From NCBI RefSeq assembly GCF_000160835.1, contig NZ_GG700733.1, positions 582,954-624,785 on the forward strand: a DNA stretch of 41,832 nt, in the 5' to 3' direction. Positions within the stretch are counted from its first letter, which is position 1; each line of letters starts with the position of its first letter. Below are positions 17,965-28,197 of this stretch, piece after piece. The notes under the pieces are model-generated. The model saw only the letters and a program-made list of their open reading frames with translations. It searched no databases and was not told the DNA's origin. This DNA is from Limosilactobacillus antri DSM 16041 (lineage in GTDB: Bacteria; Bacillota; Bacilli; Lactobacillales; Lactobacillaceae). The position numbers were made by a program, and so were the translations under genes.

Positions 17965-19290
17965 ATGGAAGAAAAAGCACAGCTGTTAGTCGGTCCAGAT
18001 GAAAAAATTTCGGCCACCGAAGCAACCTTGCTGGGGTTGCAGCACGTTTTAGCGATGGACGTCTACGTTCCGCCAATTATCCTGGCCGGGATGCTGGCAA
18101 TGGGGGCCGCAGATTCGACCGGCCTCTTGCAGGCGACCTTCTTAGCTGCTGGAATCGGGACGATCTTGCAAACGGCCCTCTTTATGAAGATGCCGGTATC
18201 ACAGGGACCGTCCTTCGTGCCGCTGAGTGCTGCGGCCGGAGTCGTAATGGCCAGCGGCGGCCTTAAAGGTGCCGGGATGGCGACGCTCCTGGGGGCCCTG
18301 GTGGTTGGGGCAGTGCTCCTGATTCTGCTGGGTCTTAGTGGGGTCTTCCAAAAGGTTATCAATTACCTGGTCCCGGCGGTGGTCGGGGGAACCATTATCA
18401 CCTGCGTGGGGTTGTCACTGATCCCCTCCGCGCTGAATGACAATATCTTTGAGGCCAGCGGCAGCATTTATCAGAACATGGAATTGGCGGCGGTAACCGC
18501 GTTAGCCCTGCTAGTCTGTGTGGGCATCAGTATTCGCTTTCCCCGGGTCCAAAAATTATTTAAGGCGGGGTCGATCGTGATTGCCCTGCTGGTTGGAACC
18601 GCATTGAGTGCCAGCATGGGCCGCTTTGACTGGCACTCTGTTGCGACCGCACCCTGGTTTAGCCTGCCCCAACGTACGATTCTCCACTGGGGAATCCACT
18701 TCGACGCCACGGCGATCTTTACCTTTATCGTGATTTACGCGATTTTAACGACTGAAACGACGGGGACCTGGTTTGCCATGGGCGCCGTCACCAACCACAC
18801 GATTACTAAGAAACAGTGGAACCGCGGGATTGTTGGCGAGGGGCTCAGCTGCCTGATCGCCGCCTTTACCGGGACCACTCCAGTGACCGGGTATTCTACG
18901 AACGCCGGGATCATTTCGATTACCGGGGTTGCTAGTAAGCGGGCCTTTATCTCCGCTGGCTGCTGGTTCATCGTCCTCGGCTTCTTCACTAAGCTATCAG
19001 CATTCTTGGCTGCAATTCCGGCACCAGTCATCGGGGGCGTCTTTGCGATTATCACCGTCACCATCATGCTGAACGGGTTAAACGTTATCCGAAAGCTGCA
19101 AACGGGTGAGAGTGATATTTACGTCATTGGCTTGCCAATCATTCTGACGATTGCCCTGGTGCTTTTGCCCAAGCACGTTTTGAATGCTGCACCGACCATG
19201 CTACAATACTTGCTCGGGTCGCCGGTCGCAATTGCCGCCATTACTGCGATCATTCTAAATATTTTGATGCCCCGGCGGCAACATTTTTAA
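17965..19290 (+). CDS. NCS2-family purine/xanthine-type permease
   Basis: A 441-aa nucleobase:cation symporter of the NCS2 (SLC23) family in the cytoplasmic membrane. It has the QH motif (GLQHVLAMDVYVPPIILAGM, near residue 26), some 12-14 hydrophobic segments and the family signature NAGIISITG (pattern N-x-G-x4-T-[RKG]) within GTTPVTGYSTNAG. Specificity is inferred: the PurR-box-like pair upstream points to a purine (xanthine, guanine or urate) rather than uracil. ATG at 17965 after GAGAGG. It is a single-gene unit between the str and S10 operons, with its own promoter and terminator, and shares the base composition of its neighbours. Confidence 0.85.
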   Translation: MEEKAQLLVGPDEKISATEATLLGLQHVLAMDVYVPPIILAGMLAMGAADSTGLLQATFLAAGIGTILQTALFMKMPVSQGPSFVPLSAAAGVVMASGGLKGAGMATLLGALVVGAVLLILLGLSGVFQKVINYLVPAVVGGTIITCVGLSLIPSALNDNIFEASGSIYQNMELAAVTALALLVCVGISIRFPRVQKLFKAGSIVIALLVGTALSASMGRFDWHSVATAPWFSLPQRTILHWGIHFDATAIFTFIVIYAILTTETTGTWFAMGAVTNHTITKKQWNRGIVGEGLSCLIAAFTGTTPVTGYSTNAGIISITGVASKRAFISAGCWFIVLGFFTKLSAFLAAIPAPVIGGVFAIITVTIMLNGLNVIRKLQTGESDIYVIGLPIILTIALVLLPKHVLNAAPTMLQYLLGSPVAIAAITAIILNILMPRRQHF

Positions 19291-19301
19291 AATTAAAATT
19301 T

Positions 19302-19330
19302 GTGGGAGGAGAAATTGCTCCCACTTTTTT
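19302..19330 (+). terminator. Terminator after the NCS2 permease gene
   Basis: GTGGGAG (19302-19308) pairs with CTCCCAC (19318-19324), 9-nt loop, followed by T6. Confidence 0.9.
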
Positions 19331-19387
19331 ATGGCCTCGAAAAAACTTTACAAAAAGATTGCAAAGAAAATTAATTGATTTAAACAC

Positions 19388-19416
19388 TTGATATGACGCG
19401 GATTCTTTAGTATTAT
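19388..19416 (+). promoter_or_regulatory. S10 operon promoter
   Basis: TTGATA at 19388-19393 and TATTAT at 19411-19416, spacer 17 bp. It gives a leader of about 165 nt before rpsJ and probably drives the long run of genes to at least adk. Confidence 0.8.
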
Positions 19417-19422
19417 GGATAG

Positions 19423-19560
19423 GTGCTTGAGCATTGGCGGGCAGTTTTGCCCTGCCCCCCATACCGGCTTGAGTTGCGAAGCGATGATGCGGAAGGTTGC
19501 GACACACCCGGCCGCTTTGCCACAGGATGTGGCGGTAATTTCCGCGGAGCTAGTCAAATT
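19423..19560 (+). promoter_or_regulatory. Structured leader of the S10 operon
   Basis: A GC-rich leader with several stems: GGGCAG (19439-19444) with CTGCCC (19452-19457); GCCACA (19519-19524) with TGTGGC (19528-19533), loop of 3; and GCGG (19532-19535) with CCGC (19542-19545), which overlaps and competes with the previous stem. In E. coli, L4 binds the S10 leader to repress this operon. The same role here is inferred from position only. No U-run terminator is visible. Confidence 0.5.
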
Positions 19561-19586
19561 TTAAATCTGACGAAGGAGGGAACATA

Positions 19587-19895
19587 ATGGCAAATCAAAA
19601 GATTCGGATTCGGTTAAAGGCTTATGAACACCGTATCCTCGACCAATCAGCAGACAAGATCGTGGATACCGCTAAGCGGACAGGTGCTCAAATTTCAGGT
19701 CCAATCCCGTTACCAACTGAACGGACACTCTACACGGTTATCCGTTCACCACACAAGTTTAAGAAGTCACGGGAACAATTTGAAATGCGGACGCACAAGC
19801 GTTTGATCGACATCATCGACCCAACACCAAAGACTGTTGATGCTTTGATGAAGCTCGACCTGCCAAGTGGTGTTGACATCGAAATCAAATTGTAA
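19587..19895 (+). CDS. rpsJ: 30S ribosomal protein S10
   Basis: S10, 102 aa, a 30S head protein that also serves as NusE in antitermination complexes with NusB. Conserved stretch ARIKAYEHR-like ([16 protein letters not shown]) and the long loop [22 protein letters not shown] 19587 follows GAAGGAGGG. It opens the S10 operon after a structured leader; rplC starts 46 bp downstream, a gap without a stem. Confidence 0.99.
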   Translation: MANQKIRIRLKAYEHRILDQSADKIVDTAKRTGAQISGPIPLPTERTLYTVIRSPHKFKKSREQFEMRTHKRLIDIIDPTPKTVDALMKLDLPSGVDIEIKL

Positions 19896-19941
19896 TTATT
19901 TCTACTTATAATATTAAAACAATTAAATTGGAGGTGTACTC

Positions 19942-20604
19942 ATGGCCAAAGGAATCTTAGGTAAAAAGGTTGGAATGACTCAAGTCTTCACCGACAACGG
20001 TGAATTAGTTCCAGTTACTGTTATCGACGTAACGCCGAACGTTGTTATGCAGGTTAAGACCGTTGAAAACGACGGTTACAACGCTGTTCAACTGGGCTTC
20101 GATGACAAGCGCGAAATCTTGAGCAACAAGCCTGAACAAGGTCATGCAGCAAAAGCAAATACGACCCCTAAGCGCTTCATCGGTGAAATCCGTGACGCTG
20201 AATTAGGGGACGACATCAAGGTGGGAGACGAAGTTAAGGCTGACGTCTTCGCTGAAGGTGAAACCGTCGACGTTACGGGTGTTACCAAGGGTCATGGTTA
20301 CCAAGGTAACATTCACAAGGATAACCAATCACGTGGACCAATGGCTCACGGTTCTCGTTATCACCGTCGTCCAGGTTCTCTGGGTGCCATCATTAACCGT
20401 GTCTTCAAGGGCATGAAGCTCCCAGGCCGGATGGGTAACAAGACTGTTACGATGCAACACTTACAAGTTGTTAAGGTTGACTTGGATAACAACGTCTTGC
20501 TCATCAAGGGTAACGTTCCTGGCGCCAACAAGTCTTACGTTACGATTAAGAACTCTGTGAAGGCTAACACTAAGAAGAGCCTGAGCAAGCAACACAACAA
20601 ATAA
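19942..20604 (+). CDS. rplC: 50S ribosomal protein L3
   Basis: L3 binds near the peptidyl-transferase centre and helps start 50S assembly. 220 aa, about 10 longer than E. coli L3, because of a Lys/Asn-rich C-terminal tail ([17 protein letters not shown]). Conserved parts: [13 protein letters not shown] at the start, and the loop [13 protein letters not shown] near the active site, with no resistance-type change that I can see. ATG 19942 after GGAGGTG. Confidence 0.99.
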   Translation: MAKGILGKKVGMTQVFTDNGELVPVTVIDVTPNVVMQVKTVENDGYNAVQLGFDDKREILSNKPEQGHAAKANTTPKRFIGEIRDAELGDDIKVGDEVKADVFAEGETVDVTGVTKGHGYQGNIHKDNQSRGPMAHGSRYHRRPGSLGAIINRVFKGMKLPGRMGNKTVTMQHLQVVKVDLDNNVLLIKGNVPGANKSYVTIKNSVKANTKKSLSKQHNK

Positions 20605-20625
20605 TCAGAAAGGAGGAAGTTAATA

Positions 20626-21249
20626 ATGACTAGCGTTAATTTGTACAAGCAAGATGGTAGCCAAAACGGCACGATCGAATTAAACGCCGCTGTGTTTGGT
20701 ATCGAACCAAACCAAAACGCTGAATTTGATGCTATCCTGCGTCAACGTGCTTCTTTGCGCCAAGGTACTCACGCCGTTAAGAACCGTTCTGCGGTTAGCG
20801 GTGGTGGTAAGAAGCCATGGCGGCAAAAGGGTACTGGTCGTGCTCGTCAAGGTTCAATCCGGGCACCACAATTCCGTGGCGGTGGAATCGTCTTCGGACC
20901 TTCTCCGCGTTCATACAAGTACAACCTGCCACGCAAGGTTCGTCAACTTGCAATCAAGTCAGCACTTTCCCAAAAGGTTCTCGACAACGCATTAGTTGTG
21001 GTTGATGCATTGAACTTCGATGCACCAAAGACCAAGGAATTTGCTGGAGTAATGAACAACCTGAACGTTGCTGAAAAGGCCTTGGTCGTTGTTACTGAAG
21101 ACGACAAGAACGCTGCATTATCAGCACGCAACCTGGCAAACGCAACCGTTGTTACTCCTGCCGGGGTTAACATCTTAAACGTTGCTGACGCCCAAAAGGT
21201 AATCATTACTAAGTCAGCTCTTTCTCAAGTAGAGGAGGTGCTCGCATAA
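20626..21249 (+). CDS. rplD: 50S ribosomal protein L4
   Basis: L4, 207 aa, lines the exit tunnel with an extended loop. That loop is present and standard: [20 protein letters not shown], the site where macrolide-resistance changes occur. L4 is also the repressor of the S10 operon in E. coli, which gives a reason for the structured leader here. ATG 20626 after AAAGGAGGA; its stop overlaps the rplW start by one base (TAATG). Confidence 0.99.
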   Translation: MTSVNLYKQDGSQNGTIELNAAVFGIEPNQNAEFDAILRQRASLRQGTHAVKNRSAVSGGGKKPWRQKGTGRARQGSIRAPQFRGGGIVFGPSPRSYKYNLPRKVRQLAIKSALSQKVLDNALVVVDALNFDAPKTKEFAGVMNNLNVAEKALVVVTEDDKNAALSARNLANATVVTPAGVNILNVADAQKVIITKSALSQVEEVLA

Positions 21250-21545
21250 TGGAAGCACGCGATATTATTTTACGTCCAGTTGTTACCGAAGCCTCAATGG
21301 CCGGAATGGACGACAAGCGTTACACTTTTGATGTTGATTTACGGGCAACCAAGACTCAGGTCAAGAACGCTGTTGAAGAAATCTTCGGTGTCAAGGTTGT
21401 TAAGGTTAACATCATGAATGTTAAGGGCAAGAAGAAGCGTCAAGGTCGTTACGTCGGCTACACTAAGCGTCGTCGTAAGGCAATCGTTACTCTTTCTGCT
21501 GATTCAGATGAAATTAAGCTGTTCAACGATAACAGTGAAAACTAA
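21249..21545 (+). CDS. rplW: 50S ribosomal protein L23
   Basis: L23, 98 aa, sits at the tunnel exit and docks trigger factor and SRP. It starts [16 protein letters not shown] and contains [17 protein letters not shown], the extended loop. The start overlaps the rplD stop by one base, so the two are probably translationally coupled; the AGAGGAGGTG binding site lies inside the end of rplD. Confidence 0.99.
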   Translation: MEARDIILRPVVTEASMAGMDDKRYTFDVDLRATKTQVKNAVEEIFGVKVVKVNIMNVKGKKKRQGRYVGYTKRRRKAIVTLSADSDEIKLFNDNSEN

Positions 21546-21570
21546 TCATTAAAAAAAGGAGGAAAACATA

Positions 21571-22416
21571 GTGGGAATTCGTAAGTACAAACCTACTACT
21601 AACGGTCGCCGGAACATGAACGGTTACGACTTCGCTGAAATCACGAAGACGACGCCTGAAAAGTCATTGTTGGCTCCATTAAAGCACACTGCCGGCCGGA
21701 ACAGCTATGGTCACATCACTGTTCGTCACCGTGGTGGTGGTGTTAAGCGTCAATACCGGATCATTGACTTTAAGCGGATCAAGGATGATGTTCCTGCAAC
21801 CGTTAAGGCGATCGAATACGATCCAAACCGGACTGCAAACATCGCCCTCCTAGGTTACGCTGATGGTACCAAGGCGTACATCATCGCTCCTAAGGGCTTG
21901 AAGGTTGGCATGACTGTTCAATCTGGTCCAGATGCAGATATCAAGGTTGGTAACGCTCTTCCATTGAAGAACATTCCAGTTGGTACTGTTATTCACAACA
22001 TTGAATTAAAGCCAGGCAAGGGTGGCCAGCTTGCTCGTTCAGCGGGTGCTTCTGCTCAATTGCTTGGTAAGGATGAAAAGTACGTCCTGGTACGGCTTTC
22101 GTCTGGTGAAGTACGGATGGTGCTGGCGACCTGCCGGGCAACGATCGGTACTGTTGGTAACGACGAACACGCCCTCTTAATCAAGGGTAAGGCTGGTCGG
22201 ACCCGTTACGCTGGTCAACGTCCACACGTTCGTGGTTCCGTTATGAACCCTAATGATCACCCGCATGGTGGTGGTGAAGGTAAGCAACCAGTTGGTTTAC
22301 CATCTCCTCTGTCTCCATGGGGTAAGAAGACCGTTGGTAAGAAGACCCGTTCACACAAGGCTCGTTCAAACAAGTTCATTGTTCGTGGTCGGAAGCGCGG
22401 TCCGCACACTCGTTAA
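21571..22416 (+). CDS. rplB: 50S ribosomal protein L2
   Basis: L2, 281 aa, is needed for subunit joining and peptidyl-transferase structure. The essential His region [13 protein letters not shown] is intact, as is the basic C-terminal tail ([20 protein letters not shown]). GTG start at 21571 after AAAGGAGG. Length is a few residues above the E. coli protein, as usual in Firmicutes. Confidence 0.99.
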   Translation: MGIRKYKPTTNGRRNMNGYDFAEITKTTPEKSLLAPLKHTAGRNSYGHITVRHRGGGVKRQYRIIDFKRIKDDVPATVKAIEYDPNRTANIALLGYADGTKAYIIAPKGLKVGMTVQSGPDADIKVGNALPLKNIPVGTVIHNIELKPGKGGQLARSAGASAQLLGKDEKYVLVRLSSGEVRMVLATCRATIGTVGNDEHALLIKGKAGRTRYAGQRPHVRGSVMNPNDHPHGGGEGKQPVGLPSPLSPWGKKTVGKKTRSHKARSNKFIVRGRKRGPHTR

Positions 22417-22452
22417 TATATTACGTTTATTACCCGAGAGGAGGTACACTAA

Positions 22453-22731
22453 ATGGGTCGTAGTTTGAAGAAGGGACCGTTCGCTGATGCTTCATTACTG
22501 AAGAAGGTTAAGGAGCAGGAAGGTTCTGAAAAGAAGACGGTCATCAAGACCTGGTCACGTCGTTCTACCATTTTCCCAAGCTTCATTGGTTACACATTTG
22601 CTGTTTATGATGGTCGGAAGCACGTACCAGTTTACGTACAAGAAGACATGGTAGGTCACAAGTTGGGCGAATTCGTACCAACTCGTACTTTCCACGGTCA
22701 CGCAACTGATGACAAGAAGACAGGTAAGTAA
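22453..22731 (+). CDS. rpsS: 30S ribosomal protein S19
   Basis: S19, 92 aa, pairs with S13 in the 30S head and touches the A-site finger bridge. [12 protein letters not shown] at the N-terminus and the conserved [18 protein letters not shown] and [19 protein letters not shown] 22453 after GAGAGGAGGT. Confidence 0.99.
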   Translation: MGRSLKKGPFADASLLKKVKEQEGSEKKTVIKTWSRRSTIFPSFIGYTFAVYDGRKHVPVYVQEDMVGHKLGEFVPTRTFHGHATDDKKTGK

Positions 22732-22749
22732 AGGAGGGTGAATTAAGAG

Positions 22750-23097
22750 ATGGCTGAAAACATCACTTCCGCTAAGGCAACTGCCAAGATGGTCCGGGTT
22801 CCTGCCCGCAAGGTTCGCCTTGTTCTAGACGCAATTCGCGGCAAGAGCGTTGCTGAAGCATTCGCTATTCTGAAGTTCACCAGCCGTGGTGCCGCTTCAG
22901 ATGTTCAAAAAGTCTTAAATTCTGCTGTTGCAAACGCTGAAAACAACTTTGATTTAGATCGTGCTTCATTGGTTGTTAGCGAAGCCTACGCCAACGAAGG
23001 ACCAACCTTAAAGCGGTTCCGTCCTCGTGCCAAAGGTTCTGCTTCACCAATCAACAAGCGGACTAGTCACATCACAGTGGTTGTTACAGAACGATAG
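22750..23097 (+). CDS. rplV: 50S ribosomal protein L22
   Basis: L22, 115 aa, lines the exit tunnel. The beta-hairpin tip that affects macrolide binding is present without deletion ([20 protein letters not shown]). ATG 22750 after AAAGGAGGGTG, which sits on the stop codon of rpsS. The gap to rpsC is only 12 bp. Confidence 0.99.
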   Translation: MAENITSAKATAKMVRVPARKVRLVLDAIRGKSVAEAFAILKFTSRGAASDVQKVLNSAVANAENNFDLDRASLVVSEAYANEGPTLKRFRPRAKGSASPINKRTSHITVVVTER

Positions 23098-23109
23098 GAG
23101 GAATAAATA

Positions 23110-23775
23110 GTGGGTCAAAAGATCAATCCTAATGGTTTTCGTGTCGGAGTCATTCGCGATTGGACTGCAAAGTGGTACGCCGATAAAGACTTTGCTAACT
23201 ACCTGAACGAAGACCTTCGGATCCGTAAGTACATTGAAAAGCGACTTGCTGATGCCTCTGTATCAACCGTTGAAATTGAACGTGCCGCTAACCGCGTCAA
23301 CGTTTCAATTCACACTGCCAAGCCAGGGATGGTCATTGGTAAGGGTGGTTCAGAAGTTGAAGCACTTCGTAAGGAATTAAACAAGTTAACTGGCAAGCGT
23401 GTCCACATCAACATTGTGGAAATCAAGAAGCCAGACTTGGATGCACACCTGGTTGGTGAAAGCATCGCCCGGCAGCTGGAAGCACGGATTGCTTTCCGTC
23501 GTGCAATGCGTGGTGCCATGCAACGGGCTATGCGTGCCGGTGCCAAGGGGATTAAGACGCAGGTCGCAGGTCGGCTGAACGGTGCTGATATGTCACGGGT
23601 TGAATCATACTCTGACGGGACCGTTCCATTGCACACTCTCCGTGCCGACATTGACTACTCTTGGGATGAAGCAAACACTACTTACGGTGTTCTGGGTGTT
23701 AAGACCTGGATCTACCGGGGTGAAGTTCTTCCTGCCAAGAAGAATGAAAATGATGATGAACAAGGAGGGAAGTAA
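23110..23775 (+). CDS. rpsC: 30S ribosomal protein S3
   Basis: S3, 221 aa, forms part of the mRNA entry channel. It has the KH domain with the loop [15 protein letters not shown] (about residues 75-90) and a conserved C-terminal half ([20 protein letters not shown]). The acidic tail [10 protein letters not shown] is typical of Firmicutes. GTG start at 23110 after TAGGAGGA. rplP starts 3 bp after the stop. Confidence 0.99.
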   Translation: MGQKINPNGFRVGVIRDWTAKWYADKDFANYLNEDLRIRKYIEKRLADASVSTVEIERAANRVNVSIHTAKPGMVIGKGGSEVEALRKELNKLTGKRVHINIVEIKKPDLDAHLVGESIARQLEARIAFRRAMRGAMQRAMRAGAKGIKTQVAGRLNGADMSRVESYSDGTVPLHTLRADIDYSWDEANTTYGVLGVKTWIYRGEVLPAKKNENDDEQGGK

Positions 23776-23778
23776 AAC

Positions 23779-24213
23779 ATGCTAGTACCAAAGCGAGTAA
23801 AGCACCGTAAGGTTCAACGTGGTCACATGCGTGGCGAAGCTAAGGGTGGCAAGACCGTCAACTTTGGTGAATTTGGTTTGCAAGCACTTGATTCCCACTG
23901 GATCAGCAACCGGCAAATCGAAGCCGCTCGTATTGCGATGACTCGTTACATGAAGCGTGGTGGGAAGGTTTGGATTAAGATCTTCCCTCAACTTTCCTAC
24001 ACCAGTAAGGGTGTTGGTGTCCGGATGGGTAACGGTAAAGGTGCTCCTGAAGGATGGGTTGCTCCAGTTAAGCGCGGCAAGGTAATGTTTGAAGTAGGGG
24101 GCGTTTCTGAAGAAGTCGCTCGTGAAGCTTTACGTCTTGCCGGTCACAAGTTGCCAGTTCGCACTAAGATCGTACAACGTGAGGAAGTAGGTGGACAATC
24201 TAATGAAAAGTAA
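23779..24213 (+). CDS. rplP: 50S ribosomal protein L16
   Basis: L16, 144 aa, organises the A-site region of the 50S. Opening [15 protein letters not shown] and the conserved [22 protein letters not shown] region mark it. ATG 23779, with its AAGGAGGGA site inside the end of rpsC. The last 11 bases overlap the start of rpmC. Confidence 0.99.
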   Translation: MLVPKRVKHRKVQRGHMRGEAKGGKTVNFGEFGLQALDSHWISNRQIEAARIAMTRYMKRGGKVWIKIFPQLSYTSKGVGVRMGNGKGAPEGWVAPVKRGKVMFEVGGVSEEVAREALRLAGHKLPVRTKIVQREEVGGQSNEK

Positions 24214-24409
24214 AGATTACGTACAAGAACTGAATGGATTAACCACTGACAAGCTACTTGACCGTGAAAAGGAATTGAAGGAACAATTGTTTAACTTGCG
24301 TTTCCAACTAGCTACTGGTCAATTGGAAAACACTGCAAGCCTTAAGAAAGTACGTAAGGATATTGCACGGGTTAAGACAGTTCTTCGTCAACAAGAATTA
24401 AACAAATAA
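24203..24409 (+). CDS. rpmC: 50S ribosomal protein L29
   Basis: L29, 68 aa, a two-helix protein near the tunnel exit. It carries the family pattern [20 protein letters not shown] and [14 protein letters not shown] chose ATG 24203 rather than the in-frame GTG at 24191, because the GTAGGTGGA binding site (24187-24195) lies directly before the ATG and includes that GTG. It overlaps the end of rplP by 11 bp, so the genes are probably translationally coupled. Confidence 0.97.
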   Translation: MKSKDYVQELNGLTTDKLLDREKELKEQLFNLRFQLATGQLENTASLKKVRKDIARVKTVLRQQELNK

Positions 24410-24433
24410 GAATACGAAAAGGAGGATTAGCGC

Positions 24434-24700
24434 ATGAGTGAAGAACGTAATGCACGCAAGGTTTACCAAGGCCGCGTTGTTTCTGACAAGATGGACAAGA
24501 CCATCACTGTCGTAATCGACACTTACAAGAGTGCCCCAATTTACGGCAAGCGTGTTAAGTACTCAAAGAAGTTCTACGCACACGATGAAAACAACGAAGC
24601 AAAGACCGGCGACACTGTACAAATCATGGAAACTCGGCCACTGTCAGCGAAGAAGCGTTTCCGTCTTGTAAAAGTTGTCGAAAAGGCTGCTACCCTTTAA
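24434..24700 (+). CDS. rpsQ: 30S ribosomal protein S17
   Basis: S17, 88 aa, an OB-fold primary binder of 16S rRNA. Conserved [17 protein letters not shown] and the motif [23 protein letters not shown] 24434 after AAAAGGAGGA. A 64-bp gap to rplN follows, without a hairpin. Confidence 0.99.
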   Translation: MSEERNARKVYQGRVVSDKMDKTITVVIDTYKSAPIYGKRVKYSKKFYAHDENNEAKTGDTVQIMETRPLSAKKRFRLVKVVEKAATL

Positions 24701-24764
24701 TTAGCAGATAACTCTTAAATTCGTATTCTAATTCTTATTTGTAAATGGAAGGAGGACATTAACC

Positions 24765-25133
24765 GTGATTCAACAGGAAAGTCGGTTGAAGGTCGCTGAT
24801 AACTCCGGTGCTCGTGAAATCCTGGTCATCAAGATCTTGGGTGGTTCCCGAGTGAAGACTGGTAACATCGGTGACATTATTGTTGCTACTGTAAAGCAGG
24901 CAACACCAGGTGGCGTTGTCAAGAAAGGTGACGTTGTTAAGGCTGTCGTTGTACGGACTAAGCATGGTCTGCACCGTAAGGATGGTTCCTACATCAAGTT
25001 TGATGAAAACGCCGCTGTTTTGATCAACAACGATAAGAGCCCTAAGGGTACCCGTATTTTTGGGCCAATCGCTCGTGAACTTCGTGGCGATGACTTCATG
25101 AAGATCGTTTCTCTGGCTCCAGAAGTTCTGTAA
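24765..25133 (+). CDS. rplN: 50S ribosomal protein L14
   Basis: L14, 122 aa, makes intersubunit bridges and is the docking site of RsfS. It starts [19 protein letters not shown] and carries [23 protein letters not shown] start at 24765 after GGAAGGAGGA. Standard length. Confidence 0.99.
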   Translation: MIQQESRLKVADNSGAREILVIKILGGSRVKTGNIGDIIVATVKQATPGGVVKKGDVVKAVVVRTKHGLHRKDGSYIKFDENAAVLINNDKSPKGTRIFGPIARELRGDDFMKIVSLAPEVL

Positions 25134-25166
25134 GATTAACCAAAAATAAGGAGGTGCACAATCAAC

Positions 25167-25475
25167 ATGCTCATTAAAACAGGTGACAAAGTTCGCGTTA
25201 TCGCCGGTAAAGACAAGGGTAAAGAAGGTAACGTTAAGCAAATCTTCGCTGCCCAAAACCGTGTAATCGTTGAAGGCATTAACATGGTTAAGAAACACCA
25301 AAAGCCAAGCAACGCAAACCCTAACGGTGGCGTTATTGAAACTGAAGCTGCGATCAATGCTTCAAACGTAATGCTGATTGATCCTTCTACCAACGAACCA
25401 ACCCGTGTTGGCTACAAGTTCGTTGATGGCAAGAAGGTTCGGGTTGCCAAGAAGTCTGGCAAGACCATCGATTAA
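25167..25475 (+). CDS. rplX: 50S ribosomal protein L24
   Basis: L24, 102 aa, an early assembly protein with an N-terminal KOW motif ([20 protein letters not shown], residues about 4-23). ATG 25167 after AAGGAGGTG. It ends [15 protein letters not shown]. Confidence 0.99.
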   Translation: MLIKTGDKVRVIAGKDKGKEGNVKQIFAAQNRVIVEGINMVKKHQKPSNANPNGGVIETEAAINASNVMLIDPSTNEPTRVGYKFVDGKKVRVAKKSGKTID

Positions 25476-25500
25476 TCGAGGAAAGGAGGAATAATTACCA

Positions 25501-26043
25501 ATGGAAAACCGTTTAAAAGCTAAGTACGAAAGCGAAATCCGTCCTGCATTGATTGAAAAGTTCAACTACACTTCAACGATGCAAGCGCCAAAAGTCGACA
25601 AGATCGTTCTGAACATGGGTGTTGGTGACGCCACTACTAACTCCAAGAACTTGGACGAAGCCGTTGAGGAATTGGGCTTGATTGCTGGTCAAAAGCCATT
25701 GATCACCAAGGCCAAGAAGTCCATCGCCGGCTTCCGTCTTCGTGAAGGAATGCCAATTGGTGCCAAGGTAACCTTACGTGGTGAACGGATGTATGATTTC
25801 TTGGACAAGTTAATCAACGTAGCATTGCCACGGGTTCGTGACTTCCACGGTGTAAGCAACAAGGCCTTTGATGGTCGTGGTAACTACACTCTTGGTATCC
25901 ATGAACAATTAGTTTTCCCTGAAATTGATTACGATAAGGTTAACCGGGTTCGGGGCTTAGACGTAGTCATTGTTACTACTGCTGAAAGTGATGAAGAATC
26001 ACACGAATTACTTGCCCAACTCGGCATGCCATTTGCTAAATAA
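25501..26043 (+). CDS. rplE: 50S ribosomal protein L5
   Basis: L5, 180 aa, binds 5S rRNA and contacts the P-site tRNA. Family segments: [38 protein letters not shown] and the loop [20 protein letters not shown] 25501 after GAAAGGAGGA. rpsN begins 14 bp downstream. Confidence 0.99.
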   Translation: MENRLKAKYESEIRPALIEKFNYTSTMQAPKVDKIVLNMGVGDATTNSKNLDEAVEELGLIAGQKPLITKAKKSIAGFRLREGMPIGAKVTLRGERMYDFLDKLINVALPRVRDFHGVSNKAFDGRGNYTLGIHEQLVFPEIDYDKVNRVRGLDVVIVTTAESDEESHELLAQLGMPFAK

Positions 26044-26057
26044 GGAGGTTCCACAAA

Positions 26058-26243
26058 TTGGCTAAAAAATCAATGATTGCTAAGTGCAACCGTCCAGCGA
26101 AGTTCTCAAGTCGTGAATACACGCGTTGTGCACGTTGTGGACGTCCGCACTCAGTTTACCGTAAATTCCACCTATGCCGGATTTGCTTACGTGAACTTGC
26201 CCACAAGGGACAAATTCCTGGTTTAAAGAAGGCTAGCTGGTAA
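26058..26243 (+). CDS. rpsN: 30S ribosomal protein S14, zinc-binding type (type Z)
   Basis: S14, 61 aa, the short C+ form with two CxxC pairs (Cys24, Cys27, Cys40, Cys43) that bind zinc. Firmicutes often carry a second, zinc-free S14 under Zur control elsewhere; none is in this window. It starts at TTG 26058, 8 nt after AAGGAGGT, whose bases overlap the stop codon of rplE. Confidence 0.98.
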   Translation: MAKKSMIAKCNRPAKFSSREYTRCARCGRPHSVYRKFHLCRICLRELAHKGQIPGLKKASW

Positions 26244-26274
26244 ACAAATCACCGACAAAAGGAGGAAAACATCG

Positions 26275-26673
26275 ATGTCTATGAGCGATCCAATTGCAGA
26301 TTTCTTAACGCGGATTCGTAACGCCAACATGGCGCAGCACGAATCAGTTGAGGTTCCTGCATCTAAGATGAAGAAGGACATCGCCGAAATCTTGAAGAAT
26401 GAAGGTTTCGTTCGCGATGTTGAATATGTTGACGATAACAAGCAAGGCATCATCCGTGTGTTCTTGAAATACGGCAACGACGGTCAGCGCGTTATTTCTG
26501 GCTTAAAGCGGATTTCAAAGCCGGGTCTGCGGACTTACGTTAAGGCCGATGCTGTGCCAAAGGTTCTTAACGGATTAGGTATTGCAATTATTTCAACATC
26601 TGAGGGTGTTGTAACCGACAAGGTAGCTCGCGCCAAGAAAATCGGTGGCGAAGTTATCGCTTACGTTTGGTAA
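26275..26673 (+). CDS. rpsH: 30S ribosomal protein S8
   Basis: S8, 132 aa, binds the central domain of 16S rRNA and, in E. coli, represses the spc operon at rpl[17 protein letters not shown] opens it and [20 protein letters not shown] closes the C-terminal domain. ATG 26275 (MSMSDP) fits the AAAGGAGGAA spacing better than the ATG two codons later. Confidence 0.98.
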   Translation: MSMSDPIADFLTRIRNANMAQHESVEVPASKMKKDIAEILKNEGFVRDVEYVDDNKQGIIRVFLKYGNDGQRVISGLKRISKPGLRTYVKADAVPKVLNGLGIAIISTSEGVVTDKVARAKKIGGEVIAYVW

Positions 26674-26702
26674 TATATTATATAAAGTAAGGAGGTGCAC
26701 GC

Positions 26703-27239
26703 ATGAGTCGTATTGGTTACAAGGAAATTGACCTGCCACAGGGTGTAGAAGTATCCCAAGAAGGCAACGTCGTAACTGTTAAGGGTCCCAAGGGAACTTT
26801 GTCCCGCGAAATCTCACCATTGATTAAGATGACGGTCGCTGACAACGTAATTAAGTTTGACCGCGATGACGATTCTAACAAGATGAAGATGGTTCACGGT
26901 ACTACCCGGGCTAACGTTAACAACATGGTTGAAGGGGTTGTTGATGGTTACAAGAAGGTCCTGAAGTTAGTCGGTGTTGGTTACCGTGCTCAATTCAAGG
27001 GCAACAAGCTGATCTTGACTGTTGGTTACTCCAACCCAGTTGAAATGGACAAGCCGGAAGATATTGACATTAAGGTTCCTGACAACACTACTATCGAATT
27101 AAGCTCAATCAACAAGGAACACCTTGGTGATTTTGCTGCCCAAGTTCGTGCCGTTCGTTCACCTGAACCATACAAGGGTAAGGGGATTCGTTACGAAAAC
27201 GAACACATCATCCGTAAGGAAGGTAAGACTGGTAAGTAA
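26703..27239 (+). CDS. rplF: 50S ribosomal protein L6
   Basis: L6, 178 aa, with two related domains, near the factor-binding site. Conserved [30 protein letters not shown] and the C-terminal [16 protein letters not shown] 26703 after AAGGAGGTG. A 62-bp A/T-rich gap without structure follows. Confidence 0.99.
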   Translation: MSRIGYKEIDLPQGVEVSQEGNVVTVKGPKGTLSREISPLIKMTVADNVIKFDRDDDSNKMKMVHGTTRANVNNMVEGVVDGYKKVLKLVGVGYRAQFKGNKLILTVGYSNPVEMDKPEDIDIKVPDNTTIELSSINKEHLGDFAAQVRAVRSPEPYKGKGIRYENEHIIRKEGKTGK

Positions 27240-27301
27240 TCTTAAACGATTAATTTACTGCTTACAAATTAAACTAAACTATTTAATAAGAGGTGACTGT
27301 T

Positions 27302-27658
27302 GTGATTACTAAACCAGATAAGAACAAGATCCGTCAACGCCGTCACATGCGCGTTCGCGGTAAGATTTCTGGTACTGCGGAGCGCCCACGCTTAAGTGTT
27401 TACCGTTCAAACAAAAACATTTACGCTCAATTAATTGATGACGTAAAGGGTGTGACGCTCGCAAGTGCCTCCACCAACGACAGCGAAGTTAGCGGTAAGA
27501 CGAAGACTGAACAAGCTAGCGGCGTTGGTGCATTAATTGCTAAGCGTGCTGCTGAACAAAACATCGACAACGTTGTGTTTGACCGTGGTGGTTACCTGTA
27601 CCATGGTCGTGTTCAGGCCTTGGCCGAAGCTGCTCGTGAAAACGGACTTAAATTCTAA
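27302..27658 (+). CDS. rplR: 50S ribosomal protein L18
   Basis: L18, 118 aa, binds 5S rRNA with L5. [20 protein letters not shown] and [20 protein letters not shown] are family hallmarks, as is the C-terminal [21 protein letters not shown] chose GTG 27302. The in-frame GTG at 27293 is part of the AGAGGTGA binding site and would add three residues that L18 lacks. Confidence 0.97.
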   Translation: MITKPDKNKIRQRRHMRVRGKISGTAERPRLSVYRSNKNIYAQLIDDVKGVTLASASTNDSEVSGKTKTEQASGVGALIAKRAAEQNIDNVVFDRGGYLYHGRVQALAEAARENGLKF

Positions 27659-27680
27659 GGAAAAGGAGGAATAACCTGCA

Positions 27681-28184
27681 ATGTCAGAATACATTGATCC
27701 AGCAAAGTTGGACTTAGACGATCAAGTTGTTGCTATCAACCGGATTACCAAGGTTGTTAAGGGTGGTCGTCGGATGCGGTTTGCTGCCCTTGTTATCGTC
27801 GGCGACCGTAAGGGTCACGTTGGTTTTGGTACTGGTAAGGCTCAAGAAGTTCCAGAAGCCATCCGTAAGGCGCAAGCTGCTGCTGAAAAGAACCTGATTA
27901 CTGTTCCGATCGTTGGTACTACTATTCCGCACGAAGTAATCGGTACTTACGGCGGTGGTAAGATCATGCTGAAGCCAGCCGTTGAAGGTTCCGGGGTTGC
28001 TGCCGGTGGTGCGGTTCGTAACGTTATGGACCTGGCCGGGGTTGCCGATGTTACTTCCAAGCGTCTGGGCTCCAACACGCCAATCAGCGTGGTTCGGGCT
28101 ACTTTCGAAGGCTTGAAGCAATTGAAGAGCGCTGATGAAGTTGCTAAGCTTCGTGGTGTATCAGTAGATCACCTGGCTGAATAA
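27681..28184 (+). CDS. rpsE: 30S ribosomal protein S5
   Basis: S5, 167 aa, has an N-terminal double-stranded RNA-binding fold and supports decoding fidelity. The loop [11 protein letters not shown], where spectinomycin-resistance changes arise, is wild type. ATG 27681 after AAAGGAGGA. rpmD starts 13 bp downstream. Confidence 0.99.
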   Translation: MSEYIDPAKLDLDDQVVAINRITKVVKGGRRMRFAALVIVGDRKGHVGFGTGKAQEVPEAIRKAQAAAEKNLITVPIVGTTIPHEVIGTYGGGKIMLKPAVEGSGVAAGGAVRNVMDLAGVADVTSKRLGSNTPISVVRATFEGLKQLKSADEVAKLRGVSVDHLAE

Positions 28185-28197
28185 GGAGGGCATGAAT

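Noticed and set aside
17820..19586. Search for tuf after fusA
   Set aside because: The gap holds only the NCS2 permease gene and the S10 leader; EF-Tu must be encoded elsewhere. This is common in lactobacilli, so not a finding.
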